A DNA stretch of 64,000 nucleotides from Cacajao melanocephalus (GCA_963573385.1 CAUYLG010034743.1:38757-102756); one strand, 5' to 3'. Shown: positions 1 through 12,344, numbered from the stretch's first letter. Made by a program: numbers and translations. The notes: generated by a model not told the origin, from the sequence alone.

Positions 1-64
1 TCCAAGAGCCCCTGTGGATACCCGAAACTGTGCATAGTACCAAATCCTATGTATGCTATTTTTT
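1..64. mobile_element. Tigger7/MER44-like DNA transposon, left part (cut by window edge)
   Basis: The first bases carry the 'gtggatacccgaaactgtgc' type text of a TcMar-Tigger terminal or internal region (MER44/Tigger7 group). The same element resumes after the nested insertions at about 805. The left end lies outside the window. Non-coding and inactive. The family name is from recognition and could be a neighbouring Tigger subfamily. Confidence 0.55.
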
Positions 65-804
65 CCCCATGCAATCGTGTGCGACGTAAAGACTTTTCAG
101 TCAATGAAGTACTACATATACCACAGTGGTCCCATAAGATTATAATACCATATTTTCACTATGGAGTACTATGTAGCTATAAAATGGATAGAATAATGTC
201 TTTTCCAGCAACATGAATGGAGTTAGAGGACATATCCCAAGTAGAATAACTCAGAAACAGGAAATAAAATGCCATGTGTTCTCACTTATAAGTGGGAGCT
301 AAACAAGGGGTACACATGAATATAAAGATGGAAATAATAGAGGACTGGAGACTATAAAATGGGGGAGGGTAAAAAGGAGGTGAGGGTTGAAAAATTACTT
401 ATTGGTATCAGGTTGATTATTTTGGTAATGGGTAAACAAGAAGCCCAATCCCCACCAGTACACATTATACTCATGTATCAAACATGCACATGTACTCCCT
501 GAATCTAAAATAAAATTAAAAAGTTTGAAAAATATTACAATACTACATTTTTACTGTACTTTATGCATGTTTAGGTAAATTTATATACACAATTACTTAT
601 CACTGTGTTACAGTTGTCTACAGTATTCAGTGCAGTAACATGCTGTCCAGATTTGTAGCCTAGGAGCAATAGTATACCAGCTTAGGTGTGTCATGGAGTA
701 TACCAGCTAGGTTAGAGTACAATCTATGATGTTTGCAAAAAACAGAATTGCATAATGACACGTTTCTATGAATGCATCACTATTGTTAAGCTTCATCATT
801 AACC
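65..804 (+). mobile_element. Tigger3-like short DNA transposon, interrupted by an L1
   Basis: Left terminus at about 65-158 (ccatgcaatcgtgtgcgacg, then agtggtcccataagattata). After the L1 it resumes at about 541 with 'ttactgtactttatgcatg', 'tacagtattcagtgcagtaa' and 'gtagcctaggagcaatag', and ends near 804 in a degraded terminal inverted repeat (gcatcactattgttaagc). This is a non-autonomous, internally deleted TcMar-Tigger element. It sits inside the older MER44/Tigger7-like element, whose text continues on either side. A second copy of the family is at 63238. Confidence 0.6.
159..540 (+). mobile_element. L1 (L1M-type) 3' end, 5'-truncated
   Basis: Sense L1 3' end. It starts in the last part of ORF2 (tatggagtactatgtagcta, equivalent to the usual 'aatactatgcagccataaa'), continues through 'tgttctcacttataagtggg' and ends in an A-rich tail near 540. 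It interrupts the Tigger3-like element. The flanks 'accatattttcact' (147-160) and 'actacatttttact' (about 542-555) look like a decayed target-site duplication. Divergence suggests an L1MA/L1MB-age copy rather than L1PA. Confidence 0.8.
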
Positions 805-1326
805 TTAAGAGTATAATACATACTTCGTAGAATTGTGTAGAGTTTTAGAAACAAGCTAAATTTTTGCAATGATAAAATTTAATTTATAAACTGGGCACAG
901 TCAGAGATTAATAACAATGATTAAGAATATTACAGAGCCATTATAACAATATGCTAGTATTACTACAGTTGCACTTTGTGGCCACTGTTAAGTAAAATAA
1001 AGTTGACATACACAAGCGTTGTGGTATTTGACAGTCAATCTAATAATAGAGATGCTTGCTAAGTAATTCATGGGTAGGGCATATGCACAGAGCAGATACA
1101 ATGGACAAAGAGCTCACATCCCAAGCAGGACGGAACAGGACAGGGTGAGATTTCATCACAATACTTAGAATAACACACAATTTGAAACTTGTGAATTGTT
1201 TAATTCTAGAATTTTCCAGTTTTAATGGAAATTAAATATTCTAATTCTAGAATATTTTCAGATTGCAATTGATCATAGGTAAATGGCACCACAGAAAGGA
1301 GAACCATAGATAAGGAGGGACTACTG
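805..1326. mobile_element. Tigger7/MER44-like DNA transposon, right part
   Basis: Continuation of the element at 1-64. It holds 'gataaaatttaatttataaa', 'acaaagagctcacatccc', 'gagatttcatcacaatac' and the terminal 'aaggagggactactg' at 1312-1326, followed by TA, the expected Tigger target dinucleotide. Non-autonomous and inactive. Confidence 0.6.
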
Positions 1327-2680
1327 TAGTAGCTACTCACACGTTTACTAAATTAATGACCCTATTTGGGGAGAATATTAAGGACTGTGTTATTTGAAAT
1401 TAGAGATAAGAAAAATGAGACCAAAGCCGTAAAGTTTGTAATTAGCCAATTAGCACAAGAAAACAGGTTTTTGTGACTTTTGTATTTATGCCAAGACCGG
1501 TGAATCAAATTGCTTTGTATTGATATGTGGCCTACCTAGTCCCTCACTTCCCAGAGTTTGCTTTTAAAAAGAAACTGATCAGTTTTCTGTTCAGGGAAAC
1601 CTAAAAAATTCAGGGAAGCTTATCCTCAGGGTACTTTTAAAAGGTAAGGAACCTACAGTGTTAGCCGATGTTTTACATTGCTCAGATATATCCAGTTACA
1701 ATTGGCTTTATGATGTAACATTAAGCAGAGATTTCAAGATTGCTTCTAGTCCAGGAGGAGCAGATATTTGTGACTCAGGAGTCTTTTAACTTCTGCTGAC
1801 TTGTACATGCTGCCTCATCTGCCTACATAGCATTTGCCCAGACTTAGGATTGAAACTGAAGACACATCTGGTCTCCTAAGGGATTCAGAATTTGGGGGTG
1901 TAGCATTGATATTTTTAGTTCTTAACATACCAATTTTCCTTGTCAGCCAGACTTTTATGTGGATACATTCTTAACCCATCTGATATGAACTAGGAAACTA
2001 AAATAAAAGCTCTCATTCAAGAAGCAGACACACCGACAAAGAAGGCTGTCGTGAATGTGCATTTCTTGAAATAATTGCTGTAATTCCCTGAAGTCCTATA
2101 ACCTTCCCTGACATAAGTGAAAATTATTAGTTTTGTTCTTTGCTGTCATGTATCATGGTTACCTCTAATTGAAATGGAGGTGTTCCGAATAGCACAATCG
2201 GGTAAGAATCTTGCCAAGTGCCTCATTTGGATAATTTATAGTAGGATTCGAAGCTGATGAATTTAGAGCCCATGAGTCCCTGGAGTCCTTAATCTTTGAT
2301 CATATTTTGTGGTGGGACAATGCTTGATGAGACTGGAGTTTGAAGATAACTGCTCCCTGTAAATGTATTTATCAAATACCAATGTTCTCAGCAAAGTGAT
2401 TTGATATGGGGATTACTGATCACTGGAAATGAACCATAAGGAGTATCTTAATTTGAAGTAAGGACAGATTTGATACTTTTTAATAAATTCCTGATATTGA
2501 ATAAAACGTACTACAGCTCTCAGTTAAATGACTTTTTTTCATCAGAGACAAGTAGGAAGTGGGAAAATGGCTAAAAAGAAATAAGAAATTGCCATCTTTG
2601 GATAAAATTCTGCTAATAAGTGACTTGAAAATGAAAACAACAACAATAAAGTAAGTTGAGATGATGTCCAGGACACATTC
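1327..2680. other. Unassigned non-coding DNA
   Basis: About 1.35 kb of AT-rich single-copy-looking sequence. I recognise no repeat family, gene or long reading frame here. Confidence 0.5.
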
Positions 2681-3060
2681 TGTTGCAGAACTTTTCTCCT
2701 TAGTTATAGCTAAAACCCAGGTTCTTGTCACACAATCAAGAAAGTTTAAGCATGCAGACACGTTGAAGAGTGGGCAGAGCAGAGTTTTATTGGGCGAGAA
2801 AGAAAAAAAATCTCAGAAAAGTGAAATAGAGTCCTGCTAACAGACCCCTGACCTCACAGATGAATCCCAGGCCACCACACAGGAACTGAAGAGAGCAGGC
2901 TCCTCCCTTGCATCAGGTGTGAATTCCTGTGGCTCCACCCACTTCCCCCAGTGCACATGTTAGGCTCCAGTTTACTGTGGGCATGCCCTGACCACCCCTG
3001 GATAGGCTCCCTCATCTGCACAAAAGCATCTGATATAAACATTTGTGTAGTGGGTCAGAG
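2681..3060 (-). mobile_element. Solo ERV LTR fragment, antisense
   Basis: Read on the minus strand, this has retroviral LTR architecture: GC-richer U3-like text, the polyadenylation signal AATAAA (TTTATT at about 2787-2792 on +) followed by 'actctgctctgcccactc', and a 3' end of ...TGCAACA (tgttgca at 2681). The 5' boundary near 3060 is not clear and I found no convincing short target duplication. An ERV1-class LTR is most likely; the subfamily is not assigned. No gag, pol or env sequence lies nearby, so this is a solo or truncated LTR. Confidence 0.6.
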
Positions 3061-3813
3061 ATACTCTGAAGATATCTTTTTATCTGCCTAGGCATTTGAC
3101 TGCCTCGATTCTAGACTATTGCTTCTTATGCAAGGCTACGGGTCTTCAAAGTGGAATATCCCTATCCCAGGAAACATGCAAGATAACCCATTAAGATATG
3201 AAAATAAATAATTAAAACTTGTGAGTTCCTTTTATATCTTGCCTTTTTAAAATGTATATTTTTTGGCATCTGTTTTATAGTATATATAATACCACAGGAC
3301 TTGTGTAAATATGTGCCTAAATAAATATAACTATATCTGTAGATATATATTGCAATTTTCTTCTAACTTAGAAAAGTGTGTGATGAGAAAATTTTGGAGA
3401 ACACTATCAGACTATCTCCACAAGATTTGTGATACTGTGTGACTGTTCTTAATGGGAACATGAGAGCACTTCCTAAATATTCATGTTTTCTTCATACGTG
3501 GATTTTTACCATCCATAGATAAACCAGAAAATTTTCTAAATCTGTGTAGTTAGCCTGTACTATTTTTTTGGAATTACTTTATTGGAATTACATAACTAGG
3601 GTATGGTTGTTAAACCCTGAAAAGTAATATTCCCATTATTTATTATATTTTTTAAATTTCAGAATTTAGTGCATAGGAATACTTCCTCTCAATCTAGTAT
3701 TCTGGTTTGACTCAATATTCCAGATTCCTTTTGTCTACTAATTTGGTAATTTTATGAACTATGAAATAAACAGTTTTAATATATAAGTCCCATAATGCTT
3801 TGCAATGTCACAG
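3061..3813. other. Unassigned AT-rich DNA
   Basis: Nothing recognisable apart from general AT richness. It may include the remaining 5' part of the antisense LTR at its left edge. Confidence 0.45.
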
Positions 3814-3843
3814 ATATCTATATCTATATATAGATATAGATAT
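3814..3843. repeat. Perfect 30-bp AT palindrome
   Basis: TATC/GATA-type text that equals its own reverse complement over all 30 bases (centre tatctatatatagata), flanked by 'cag' and 'acatgtgtatgtatgta'. Probably a degenerate (TATC)/(GATA) microsatellite able to form a hairpin. Confidence 0.85.
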
Positions 3844-3901
3844 ACATGTGTATGTATGTAACATTGGCTTCACAGTGTATGTCACCATCCATATTAAATA
3901 A

Positions 3902-4348
3902 TGTTATGGTTTGAATGTTTGTTTGCTCCAAAATTCATATTCAAATGTAATTCCCAACGTAACAGTACTAAGAGGAGGGGCCTTTATGTAGTGATTGGTT
4001 CATGAGGGCTCTGTCCTCATTAATGGATTTTTCCTTTCATAGATTAATAGATTGATTCAATGAATTTAATTCATTTAATGAACTAATGAATTAATGGGTT
4101 AGTGGGTTATTACAGGAGTAGGTTTGTTGTTATCATAATGCTTTTGTTATGAAATCCAGTGTATCCCTCTTGCCCTCTGTACTCATGATCTCTTGCCATG
4201 TTACGATACAGAATGAGGCCCTCACCAGAAGACAAACAGATGTGACTGCTAGATCTTAGACTTCCCAACCTGCAGGATTAGAAGAAATAAACCTACTTTC
4301 TCTATAAATCAGACTTTCTGTCATATCAACAGTAAACAGGCTAAGACA
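3902..4348 (+). mobile_element. MaLR LTR (MST/MLT1 type), solo
   Basis: Begins TGTTATGGTTTGAATG and contains 'gaggaggggcctttatgta', 'tcatgagggctctgtcctca', 'tctcttgccatgtta', 'ggccctcaccagaagac', 'cttagacttcccaacctgca' and an AATAAA at about 4286-4291. It ends near 'aggctaagaca'. These are hallmarks of ERVL-MaLR LTRs (MST/MLT1/THE1 group). The middle (about 4040-4100) has an AT-rich expansion with a short inverted repeat (aatgaatt/aattcatt). No internal MaLR sequence adjoins it. Confidence 0.85.
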
Positions 4349-4859
4349 GAGAGTAGGTCATTCATTTATTTAAAAATATTTGTGGAGTGTCATGCACTAA
4401 GACATGATTTTTGGCTTCTTTATTAGGGAGACACATAACTTTAATTTCAACTGTGGACTATGAAACAGTTTTAAAGAGTAAAGTTTGATTTAGTTTAGAG
4501 AGCAAAGATTTCTTAAAGAAAGTCATTTGCAAACTAACAAGATGAATATGATGCTCAAAACAATAATGCATGGTGGAGATAAAATAATATTAATATATAA
4601 TATTATGGAATACTTATGGGTATCAGACAATCTACTGAACACTTTATGTGAATTAATCTATTTGATAATCACAATAAACTTAAGAACTAGTTATTATTAT
4701 GATCCCTGTATTTTAAGTGAAGAGATTAAAGAACAAAATTGTAATTATTTGTCCATAGTTGTATAGCTATAAAGTGGTGAAACTATAATTTGTGTACTCT
4801 CAACCTGACTCCAGATAAAATTTGTAACTGCTATAACAGGTATACTATCAAATAAAACT
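4349..4859. other. Unassigned AT-rich DNA
   Basis: No recognisable repeat or gene. Short frames here are not supported by any coding signal. Confidence 0.45.
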
Positions 4860-5755
4860 AAGAGGATGGGAATAAGGCTGAAGGTAGGTATTGCAAGCAC
4901 CAAGAATAACATGTAAAAGTTTTGAATCATAAAGAATAGGGCATATGTGACTATAGCTTAAAAGAAGAATACAGAGGCTGAAATACTGCGAAAATGTTAA
5001 AGAGAGAGGTATGAAGTAGACAGTGGATTAAATTGTAGTACATGTTAAGAATACCCATTTATACCATAAGGGCAATAAGTAGCTATTTAATGGTTTGATA
5101 TTTGAATATATATGGTGTATAAATGTGTGTGTATATGCAATAGGAGCAAATATGCAAAAGATTATTTGACCTCCATATTGGAAATGGAGTGCCTGAGGCC
5201 AAAAGTGGAGATGGACCAATGCCAACTAGGCTATTGCAGTAGTCTTAGAAATAGATTTTGGTGGCATAAAACAGGGTAGTGATGATGAAGACAAAGAGAA
5301 GAGGATCAGTTTCTATATTTTTTCAGGACCTAAAATCAAATGTATCACTGATATACTGGACATGAGAGATGGGGAAAATAAAGATGTCAAAGAAAACCTT
5401 AAAGTATCTGCTTTGTATAAATGGAAAGACTATTACTCCATTGCCAAGCTTAAAGAATACAGGAAGAATAACAGGCCAAGAGCAGCCATGAGAGACACAA
5501 GAAAAGGCACTAGACTGAGCCATGAAGAATTCCAACTCCCTGGTTGGGAAGTAGAGAAGAAGACTTTGTGGGACTGAGAAGCAATGTTCAGGAATGTCAC
5601 AAGAAAATTAGACTGTAATCAATGAAAGTTAAGAGGAGAAAGTGTTTTAAGAAGAAGGAAGAGGTCAATACTCGATTGATTGAATGATGCCCAGAAGTCA
5701 AGAAATATGGCAAATAGACGCCAGGTTTAATGTCATAGACATTCTCATAAAACGT
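4860..5755 (-). mobile_element. L2 LINE fragment, antisense
   Basis: Ancient CR1-clade L2 text read on the minus strand. Diagnostic pieces on + include 'agctatttaatggtttga', 'aactaggctattgcagtagt', 'tgtatcactgatatactgga' and 'gaggtcaatactcgattgat', in the order expected for the region just before the L2 3' end running back towards the reverse-transcriptase domain. Strongly diverged with many indels and no open frame. The short ORFs inside are accidental. Confidence 0.6.
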
Positions 5756-5769
5756 GCAGCCTGACTAAT

Positions 5770-5935
5770 GTGTAAAATGTTCTAAACTTTGACTCAGGAC
5801 TAATAGGTGTGCAATTTATAATCTAAAGCCTTTAACTTATTTGCCTGTAAAATGAACAAGAATTAAGAGAAAGGACAACTAGAATAAATAATCTGCCAAG
5901 TTCTTCCCAGTTTTTAAATTCTATGACATCAGAAT
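5770..5935 (+). mobile_element. MIR3-like SINE remnant
   Basis: Contains 'actttgactcagga', 'cttatttgcctgtaaaatga' and the tail-like 'aaattctatgacatcag', as in MIR/MIR3 3' halves. Heavily decayed, so the boundaries are approximate. Confidence 0.4.
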
Positions 5936-6068
5936 GATTGGACTTCAGAAGAGATATTTACATAAAAATGAAAGTCATAATTGATTAAATGGGAGTTGTA
6001 CTGAGTTTATCCAGGGAAACTATTTATAGTGAGAGAAGGCGAGGACAAAAGTAATAGTATTGTTAGTT

Positions 6069-6370
6069 CTTTGTATCTGTCGGTTCTGCATTTGTGGATC
6101 CAACCAAGTCGGGATAAAAAATATGCAAAAAATATAATAAGACAACAATGAAAAATATAAATTTTAAAAACATAGTACATAACTATTTACATAACATTTG
6201 TATTACCTTAGGTATTGTAAATAATCTAGAGAAGATTTAAAGTATATAGGAGTATATGCCCAGGTTATATGCAAATATCACACCATTTTATATAATAACC
6301 ATAGATTTTTATTTTATTCACGGAGGTCCCAGATGGAACCAATTCCCCTCAGACTGAGGGAGGACTGCAT
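6069..6370 (+). mobile_element. MER2-type Tigger DNA transposon
   Basis: Left end 'ctttgtatctgtcggttctg', then 'catttgtggatccaacca', 'aataatctagagaagattta', 'atgcccaggttatatgcaaa' and the right-end text 'gagggaggactgcat'. The order matches the non-autonomous MER2 family (TcMar-Tigger). No transposase is encoded. Confidence 0.75.
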
Positions 6371-7055
6371 TATAATATTTAGACAATAAGCAGAGGAATA
6401 TAAAATGAAGGAAACAGAAGCAAGATCCACAAAAATGGAAGGAACATTCAAGTTTGGGGACATAGATGCCAAAAAGACAAAAATCTATTAAGGAAAAGTG
6501 AGTCTTAAACAATATTAAATCCTGCAAACAAGACAATAAAGATGGAATTTTTTCAAAATGAAGCCACTGAAAGACTTTGTGAAAGCAGATTTGGTGGTGC
6601 TGTGTTCGTAAATGCTATGTTGTTTTGCCTCAAGTCATAAGTAAAATGAACACTACGCAAAAAACAAAGGCACCATGTCAGGAAACTTGCCTGTTGGGTT
6701 ATTTTAGTCACTTCAGTACTGACGGTAGAGGTGCCTATAGATAAGAAGCTAAAAGTAACACGTGTGGATGATCAAAGAAGGAGTTATCTGAAGAAGAGTT
6801 AACTTCTTCAGGAAGAAATTTCCCTTCTCTGCACCAAAAAGGGAGAGTTGCATGTTTGGATAAATTATATTATGATAACTGACTGACTTGAATATTAAAA
6901 CAGTCTTATTACGTTCTTGGTTTGATTGGAAAGCAACATTCTTTTAAATTGCCTAACTAGCTCATTTCCATAGGAGACTCTGCCTGAGTAGTCACAGAGC
7001 ATCAAGGAGAAAGAAAGGGTGAAGGCCAACAGGAAGGTAAAGACATATATATATG
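6371..7055. other. Unassigned non-coding DNA
   Basis: No repeat family or gene recognised. Confidence 0.45.
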
Positions 7056-7089
7056 TGCACGCGCACGCACACACACACACACACACACA
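7056..7089. repeat. (CA)n microsatellite
   Basis: 'gcacgcgcacgc' followed by an uninterrupted CA run, preceded by a short TA run. A typical dinucleotide microsatellite. Confidence 0.95.
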
Positions 7090-7268
7090 AATACATGCAC
7101 ACAGAAAGCAGATAAAATCTTTTTACATAAACAAATACATGGTAGATCCACAGTTCTACACATTTCTGAGCACAGTGCTAAGTGATGAAAATACAAACAA
7201 AATGATTCAAGTATCCAAAGAAAGTACACTGGTGCCCCTAACTGCAAGACAGTCAATCCACTCAGTTC

Positions 7269-7292
7269 AAAAAAAAAAAAAAAAAAAAAAAA
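7269..7292. repeat. Poly(A) tract, 24 nt
   Basis: Uninterrupted A run. It resembles a retroposon tail, but the 200 bases upstream are not an Alu or L1 that I recognise, so it is listed only as a homopolymer. Confidence 0.9.
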
Positions 7293-8734
7293 TTAACGTA
7301 GGTGTTGGCAACATACAGACGAAGCAGTCTGACAAACCTAGATGTTCTGTTTTACAGTTGATGGGGTGGTTGTCTTGTAGACGCAGATGAAAAGATTCAT
7401 TTTATTAAACCAAGATTTCTTCCCAACCCCTACCACAAAAATCTCCACATTTTTATTTTTCTTGTGCTAAAACCTCCACAAAAGACCAATTTATCAACTC
7501 CCCAAGTAAGGGTGGTAGAAGCCATAGGGAAAGAGTGCTTTTTGTTTCTTGGCGTAAGTACCCTTCTGAATTCAGTACAATGTGTGAGCACGCTTACAGC
7601 ATTTTCAATATAACATTAGAGTGGGAGAGAAAAGGCAGCAATCACCCTGAGAGAAATGCTATTGAGAATAACTGCAAAAAAAGTCATCTTCTTCATGGTA
7701 AGATTCACAAAGTAATTCCATGGCAGAAAAGTCAAGGTAAATATTTACTCCAAGTTCTGTCGAACCTGCAGGAGGCTAAAACCTTCAGAGTTTCTATTTT
7801 AATATTTAACTCATGCTTTCGTAAATTAGTTTCATGACCGTCATTTCCCAAAGGGTCAGTATTTGAGAAAATTGCTACAGTGGGACCACACTCTGATGCT
7901 GAAAAGAAACAAAACTTTTTTTTTCTTTTTTTTTTTCACAATAAAGAGAAAAAAAAATCCCCATTAGTCGTTTGGCATGGAAGATATCCAACTTTTCTGC
8001 TTATGTCCTAGATTCCTCACCCAAAGCTGTGGTAACTTGCACCCTATGGGAAAAATAGAAGCTATTTAGCTATTTAGTTTGCAAAGGAAATAGAAGGCAA
8101 TCTTTGAGGACAGGTTCAGAATGAAAGGACTATGACTAGACCACTGAAGAAGCAAACTTGAATACTGCAAAACATAGTGATTTTCAGGATCTGACAGCAC
8201 AAAGCTCCTGCAAGTGTTTGATTTCTCTTTCAGGCAAGGGTGCAAAGAAACTATGTTAGTTTTAAAAAGCAGTTTTTGGTTTTTACTCCCTAGACCATTT
8301 TCCTTAAACCATATACTTTATCTGAAGATAATAGTTAACTGTGCATACGTATTTAGTTTATTTTTAACTTATCCAAGGGTATGAAATAGTTAATTATTTA
8401 GCAATCTAGAATTCAAAGAAAGAGTTTACTTTTATTAAGCCGGGTATGTCTGGGGCATCTGTGTAGACGCATGTGACTGTATAGAGAAGCTACTCTTCAC
8501 CACTCTAAACATTCTTAAATCAATGAAATCAAAAGTTAGCCATGTTTTAGAAAAGAATAAATGCAGCAGAAATAGAGCGTACAGTTGGCTATAGCCTCCT
8601 CTCTGCTAGTAATCAGGAGAGATTGTAAGGAAAGAAATTCAAAGTTGACTATAAGGCAGCAGCAACAAGAACTAGGGGTATATTTTGATGCATTTTTTAT
8701 CTGGATTACAGTTGGTTACATCACAGTTTTTGAG
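7293..8734. other. Unassigned non-coding DNA
   Basis: Single-copy-looking DNA. It includes a T-rich run at about 7917-7937 and an A-rich run at about 7948-7958. No gene or repeat family recognised. Confidence 0.45.
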
Positions 8735-8975
8735 GCAAAAGTTTAAGATAACAGCTTAGATAAGATCTAGGATTTGAATTGTGGCTTGGCCACTTAATAT
8801 TAGTGTAATCTTGTGTAAGTTACTTTATCTCAATGAACCATGTTCTCCTTATCAATAAAACTGAGATGATGATATCTACTTTATTGAGTTGTTAAGAAGG
8901 TCAAAATGGATAACGCTTGTGAAAATCCTTTATAAGTTATAAAAGCTATACAAATATTAGTTATATTACATGTTG
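8735..8975 (+). mobile_element. MIR SINE
   Basis: Sense MIR with the conserved core: 'atttgaattgtggcttggcc' (for gttcgaatcccggctctgcc), 'gtgtaagttactttatctca', 'aaaactgagatgatgatatc' and 'gagttgttaagaaggtcaaa'. A nearly complete copy of an ancient tRNA-derived CORE-SINE. Confidence 0.8.
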
Positions 8976-10809
8976 AAAAATCTCCAAATAAAGCTCATCT
9001 TAAAAATTCTCCCCACATTTGATTTATAAAAGAAATTTATTAAAGGCTACATCCCCAAACAACTTTGCTGGTAGAAAGTCCAGTGTCTCCTTCTTGTCCA
9101 TGTATTAATAACAATGCCAATGGGAATACCAAAACTTAAAAGGGGTCTGTATCTGTTTTAGCCTTTATAATGAGAAAGAACTGGCATCTCATCAGTGCAC
9201 TACTGCCAAAGTTTCTCACTGTGACTTGGTATTGCTGTTAAAAATTGATTACACACAGTCTGCCCAGTCTGCCAGCCTGTGCTGGGTCACTGCTGATATC
9301 TGATTCTGGTGGCCATGGCTTTGCAGGAAGGAAAATGAGAGGGCTCTAATCTTTCCATTACGTGGTTTCCATTTCCATTTCCACACCTTTCAGGGTACAA
9401 CCAGGCACTCATGACTCCATTCACTTCAGGTCCACTATCAACCACATCTGACCCAGAATTGCCATTCTTTTCCTTTCCTGTCACTTCATGCTCTCAAGAG
9501 TAAACAGATTTTCTCTTAAACTACTTGTACTAGGCAGGTGCTCCATTGTCCTTCTGTTGGAGGCTAACTTTAGTGAATTTGGGATGATTTTGTTTTCTAA
9601 AAATTTCTTCTAAATGATTCCAATGAACTCTATACCTATCTTTCAGGAGGAAAACCTTTATCTCCAGAAGAGTTTCTGCCACCTTTTTCACTCAAGAAGA
9701 GAAAAGAGAAAGATATTAAATAAAACCCTTAAATGTAAGTATTCCTTTGGTAGGATACATAATTATTTCGGTTTTCTATAAATCAAGAATTTGAGGATCC
9801 TATGTATCAGATGGGTAACGCAATATGCTATATATCATACAAACTTTAGAATTTCAGTGGCTAAACAAAGCCAACTTTCATTTCTTTACATAAAAAAATG
9901 AAGAATGTGACATGTGACACAATGACAATCCAATGTGACTCCCCTATTGAATGGTGCTGTGTTTTCTGTCAATGCATTATGGCAGAGAAGTTATACTGGT
10001 TTCTTAGTTAACTAGCCTCAGAAGTTATACCATTTACGCTTGCAGTCTGTTGGTGAAAATGACTTAACTTCTCCTAGATGCAAGGGGTAGGTATTGATGG
10101 GAAATATAATCTAACTGCTAAATGGCAACAAGCAAATGACATAAAGGGGAAGCATGAGTCTTTGGTAGACAGCAGTGTATTTCTTCCATGTGATACTTAT
10201 GCTTCCTCTCTCTGACTATTTTAAATTTCGTTCCAGAGTAAAACCAACACCAACTGTTGTAACTTAAATGCGCTCCCATTTTGATGTAGAAAGAGAAAAA
10301 TCAAACCCCTGGTGCCAAATTTGGCAATAGAAGTTAAATATAATTAGTGTAGCTTGAATGGCACCCAACCTCATATAGAATCCTAAGGAAACTCTGTCCT
10401 TTGAATTTTGGATTGCATGTCCTACAAGGGAAGATGTTACTGAAGGACTGAAAGTCTGAGAAAAACTAAGCAAGACTGATGCCCACTAACAGTTCCTATG
10501 TCCCAATTTTGTGAGAAACACTGAAAGGTATTAAGACTATTTTCAATGAAGTGATTTAAATTAGCATATATTTATTAAGATAATTAGTTTAGTATGTGCT
10601 CACTGCATTCACGATGAATAAATTTGGTAATTTCAAAATGCATTATCAGTTGTTTCTCTAGTTTGTTTTCTAATAGAAAAGTAAACAATGTATGAACTCT
10701 AAAATAATTCAATGCAAGTGCAGATAACAAAGGACATTTTTCCTTCTAGTGCTTACATTCTGTAGAATAACTGAGAGATATTTCCTAACTTATTTCTTAC
10801 CATTTGTCG
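8976..10809. other. Unassigned non-coding DNA
   Basis: About 1.8 kb without a recognisable interspersed repeat. Short ORFs (for example 65 codons on minus at 9287-9484) show no recognisable domain. Confidence 0.45.
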
Positions 10810-11031
<222 letters not shown>

Positions 11032-11100
11032 TAGATTCCCTCTGCTGGGCCTTCCCTTTTGTATCCTTTTGACATAGCTGACTCTTCTCATCCTTTAAAA

Positions 11101-11427
11101 CTGCAGTCCCCAATATTTTTGACACCAAGGACTGGTTTCATGGAGGACATTTTTTCAATGGATTGTGTGGGATAGTTTCAGATTATACCATTCCACTTGA
11201 GATCATCACGCATTAGATTTTCATAAGGAGCACACAACCCAGATCCCTCACATATGCAGTTCACAATAGACTTTGTGCTACTCTGGGAATCTAATGCCGC
11301 TGCTGCTCTGAGGAGGTGGAGTTCAAGTGGTAATGCTCACTCACCAGCCGCTCGCCTCCTGCTGTACAGCATGTTCCTGATAGGACACAGACCAGTTACC
11401 CATCTGCGGCCGCATGGTTGGGGACCT
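11101..11427 (-). mobile_element. MER1B hAT-Charlie DNA transposon
   Basis: Nearly complete 327-bp non-autonomous Charlie element. It begins 'ctgcagtccccaatattttt', passes 'gatcatcacgcattagattt' and 'atgccgctgctgctctgagg', and ends 'ccgcatggttggggacct', an inverted-repeat partner of the start. The flank CTTTAAAA (11093-11100) fits the Charlie target pattern and resembles CATAAAAG after the right end, a decayed 8-bp target duplication. Confidence 0.85.
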
Positions 11428-12344
11428 CATAAAAGCCTCATTTTTTCTCTCTATGAGCCTACTATCTAAAGTAACAGACTTCTAATCTTAGCATTGCTTC
11501 AGAAACTTCCCAGCAACTTTCCATCCTGTTTGTTTCCTCTTTGCATTTATACAAACATCCATAGAGATCAGAAATTGTTTAGGCAGGCATGAATCTCTGG
11601 CCACATATTCACATACTCTGTTTTTCTACAAGTGTAACTTTCATTTCTTCTAAAATGAAACTGAATACCTGTTAAGAAGATTCTAGGTCCCATTTCACTA
11701 GATGGCAGAAATGTTACCTCAGTACACTTAGGAACATGGCTGCCTATTCCCTCCTCACCATCAGAATCCAGTTGAAACTAAATTTTAAGGTCCACCCAAT
11801 GCCCCTAGAGAGATGTGGTGTGTGTATGTGTGTATAGGGGAAGGGAAGGGTGGAATTTTTTTTTCCCTTTCTGTGAAACTACTGAAGCTAAACTTGAAGA
11901 CCCCAGTCATGGCCTTATACTCAACTTTGTATTTTTCTATTAAAAAAAAAATCTTCAAATTGTGTAAGAATTGGGCCCCACAAAACCCTTTCTGCTCCTG
12001 ATAATATTATTAGAAAGCCAAAGAGTTAAACGCTGTATTTTGCACTAGTTTATTCATCCATACAAGTATCATTTTCATTTTGGGAGCTTCAAATTAAAAA
12101 AAAATTGCTTTTAGACAAATTGCTTTGATATATTTGTCACTGGAGCGATAATTTTTGACAGTTCTGATGAGACATTTATCCCTCAAAAAGGAAGCCTCTG
12201 TGACCATGGTGGCAGTGTTTAAAAAGCTGATGGACTCTCGTGCAAAAGGGAGGTGAAATATGTTTTGGTAACTCCGAAAGAACAAACTAGACAAAGAAGA
12301 AAAGGAAGAAGGAAGCAGCATTATGAGGGGACCAGATATGTGCC
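11428..12344. other. Unassigned non-coding DNA
   Basis: No repeat or gene recognised. Short A and T runs only. Confidence 0.45.

Noticed and set aside
7019..7390. 123-codon plus-strand frame
   Set aside because: Runs through the CA microsatellite and the poly(A) tract.
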